Below are positions 61,912 to 64,000 of a stretch of DNA of 64,000 nucleotides, piece by piece. Position numbers and translations under genes: made by a program. Source of the DNA: Pagrus major. Taxonomy: Eukaryota > Chordata > Actinopteri > Spariformes > Sparidae. Under the pieces are notes generated by a model. It worked only from the letters and a program-made list of their open reading frames with translations. It ran no database searches and had not been told where the DNA came from. The stretch covers positions 20,468,613 to 20,532,612 of the forward strand of contig NC_133223.1 of NCBI RefSeq assembly GCF_040436345.1. Reading direction: 5' to 3'. Within the stretch, counting starts at the first letter, position 1, and each line of letters begins with the position of its first letter.

Positions 61912-64000
61912 ATGAGACATTTTTTGAAATGTACATGGACCTTTTTGAAATTCTTGGATTATTATTCAGCCAAAAATGGATGGCAGATACAAATCTGAGC
62001 CCCCAGTCAAGTTTTATCACTAGCTGGTGTTCATTTCCCGCCCTGATCACATGCAAATAACACCAGACACTGAGGGATATTTGTCTATCGGTTACTCTAC
62101 GTCAACATACAGTACCAACATGGCTGCTGCTGGTAACCTTGGTCAGGGGCACTCATATTAATGACATGAACACGTCACCAGTTTTAAAACAGCAAAAAAG
62201 GTGCCACTCAACTCACAGCAAAATACAGCAAATGGGGGAAAACACGGCTCCGTGGAGCCACACAGCAGCACGGGGGGGTGACAGCAGACAGACCAGGTGA
62301 GAGTGTGAACTGTAGCTCACTCCTCTCTTCTTCTTCCACAGTCCAGTCCAGCAGGAGGAAGAGGAGGAGGAGGAAATGTTTAAGGCTAAAGCGCACACAG
62401 GACTCACTCAGGACCAGGAGCAGCAGCTGTGGAGGTTTGAGCTGTGGGATTTTCACTGCAGACTGAACTGACTTTTATATACATTTATCATTCATCCTCG
62501 TTTTGAAACAAGCACGTGAACAAAGACGTGGAAAATGCAATACAACAGCTGACATCTACGGTACACAGACGCATAAATATACTGCTTTTACACGTGAACA
62601 GCAAAGCTTAGTGATGATTGTGAGAGTACAGTGTGTCGCACACACACCTGTGACGAGTGAAAAGAAGAGTCATGGCAAATAAAAGGTGAAGCTGCATCTA
62701 AGGGCACGTTGAGCCATACGTCCAAACATCCCTTTATTTGTCCCTTAGCTTTAAAATAAGACCAGTAAACAGAAAGAAGAGGCATTTTAAACTTAAGACA
62801 AAATAATTTCCTTAAGGAGAGGATGTGTATTGGCACATCTGGCGAAGACAAAGGACGAAGACTTGGGGTTTGGCTCGCTGGCTGTTTCACGCATCTGAAA
62901 CAGCAGTGCTTCGCAGGGCACTAAAACATGCAGACAAGCACGCCATGTTCAAATCACTCAGCCTGGGCAGGGAGCACTACAGAAGGCTACAGCTAGCACT
63001 GTGCGCAGATGCAGGCATTTAACAGCAGAGAAGATCCAACTCCATGCACATGAGGATTAAAAAAAATTGCACTTCAAAAATCATTACATAAAAAAAGAAA
63101 GATAAGCAGGACATTTTTTATGGAATTAAAATAATCAGGTTAATCCCAAATGTGGCTGTTTTTGATATATGATTGAAAACCTGAAGACAGTCGTGTTCTC
63201 ATTTTGCAGCTAGGTTTTTGAACTGAAATGCTGAGGCCGAGATATTCAGTCATGAACACACGCACAGATTTTTTCTTCTGTGTGTGTTCTCTCTTTGAAT
63301 CCCCCAAACTGGTCGCTGAGCGCTCCAGTTTCAAACCTAATGGGGTGTTTGGATCCTGCGTCTGATTGGGAGACAGGTGTCTGAGTGGCAGGTGAACACA
63401 CAATGAGGTAGAACAAAATGTTTCATGAGCGTCCAATCAGAGCACAAAACACAAGACGATCGTCATGGTGACTGCTGACGCGCAGTGACCGGTACAAGCC
63501 TCCAGAGGGCTGTAATTCACCGGCTCGGACAGGACACCGCACAAACACACACCAACACCAACAAGAAGTGCTTTCAGATGGAAGGACCCATTAAATGGTT
63601 TGAACCATGAGAATAATCCAATATAAAATACAGTCGTTGCCTTTTAGCTTCAGACCTGCGCTGTCTACTATGTTTTCATCCAGTTCTACCACAACATTCA
63701 GATGAATTCATTCCTCTTGTAGCTGTAGTTTTCTTTAGATTTGTCCAGTTTCAAAGCTCGGGGGGAGGCAAGACGAGAACCCTCGCCACATTCCAGTTTG
63801 GTTTAACAACAATCTTAAAAGTCAGATTTTACACATCAAAACTAAAGAATCACTGATTTTCTGCCAAATCTTTGCCAAACAAGTGAAAAGAAAAAACAAA
63901 ACAAAAGCTACCTTCTTTGGACTTTGATTAAAAACATTTAAAGAAATTTCATTCATAAAACCATTTATGCCCAATTCAAAACAGCAATCAACAAGGAAGA
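61912..64000. other. Unique sequence, no gene recognised
   Basis: The open frames here are short (100 codons or fewer), show no family motif, and lack paired splice sites. A GC-richer stretch at about 62,200-62,460 and another at about 63,440-63,560 could be regulatory. Nothing further can be supported. Confidence 0.4.

Overview
This is a stretch of a ray-finned (teleost) fish nuclear genome. The signs are split genes with consensus GT-AG introns, long CA/GT microsatellites, and many dispersed repeats of the kinds common in spiny-rayed fishes. Both recognisable genes lie on the minus strand, in the same direction, about 4 kb apart.

Region 1 (about 1-34,600) is map3k13, which encodes the neuronal stress kinase LZK. 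All 13 coding exons can be read between 11,006 and 3,405. Their reading phases join without a break into about 1,012 residues. A probable 3' UTR of up to about 3 kb follows, with a good poly(A) signal at 357-362. Upstream of the ATG exon there is a non-coding exon at 21,230-21,308. The promoter and first exon lie at about 34,473-34,600 in a CpG-rich segment with ETS/CRE, YY1, CCAAT and TATA-like motifs. The 5' introns (11-34 kb) hold microsatellites and degenerate repeats and no other recognisable gene.

Region 2 (34,650-38,500) is intergenic. It is dominated by several copies of one repeat rich in AAGTACTCAAGTA-like words, plus a CA microsatellite.

Region 3 (38,618-54,460) is trpm2, the ADP-ribose- and Ca2+-gated cation channel. 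I resolved 34 coding exons whose phases all agree, giving about 1,477 residues. They cover the N-terminal TRPM homology region, six membrane segments with the pore, a coiled coil, and a C-terminal NUDT9-H domain. Exon 1 is tiny, and an in-frame splice site inside the third exon competes with a simple ATG start there. Several inverted-repeat elements (MITEs) and SINE-like repeats sit in its introns.

Region 4 (55,078-58,485) holds three copies of a 750-800 bp DNA transposon. Each begins TA(C/T)GGAAGC and has long inverted ends built from TCTCGAGATAA words. Each also keeps a short ORF that looks like the N-terminal helix-turn-helix part of an integrase-type transposase without the catalytic core. 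Target-site duplications look 6 bp long. This is the least familiar structure in the window. One copy has landed inside a degenerate tandem repeat.

Region 5 (58,486-64,000) has a non-LTR retrotransposon tail, a large inverted-repeat element at 61,063-61,911, and otherwise unique AT-rich sequence with no coding exon that I can recognise. At the far left (53-250, minus) there is a short possible terminal exon of an unidentified gene.
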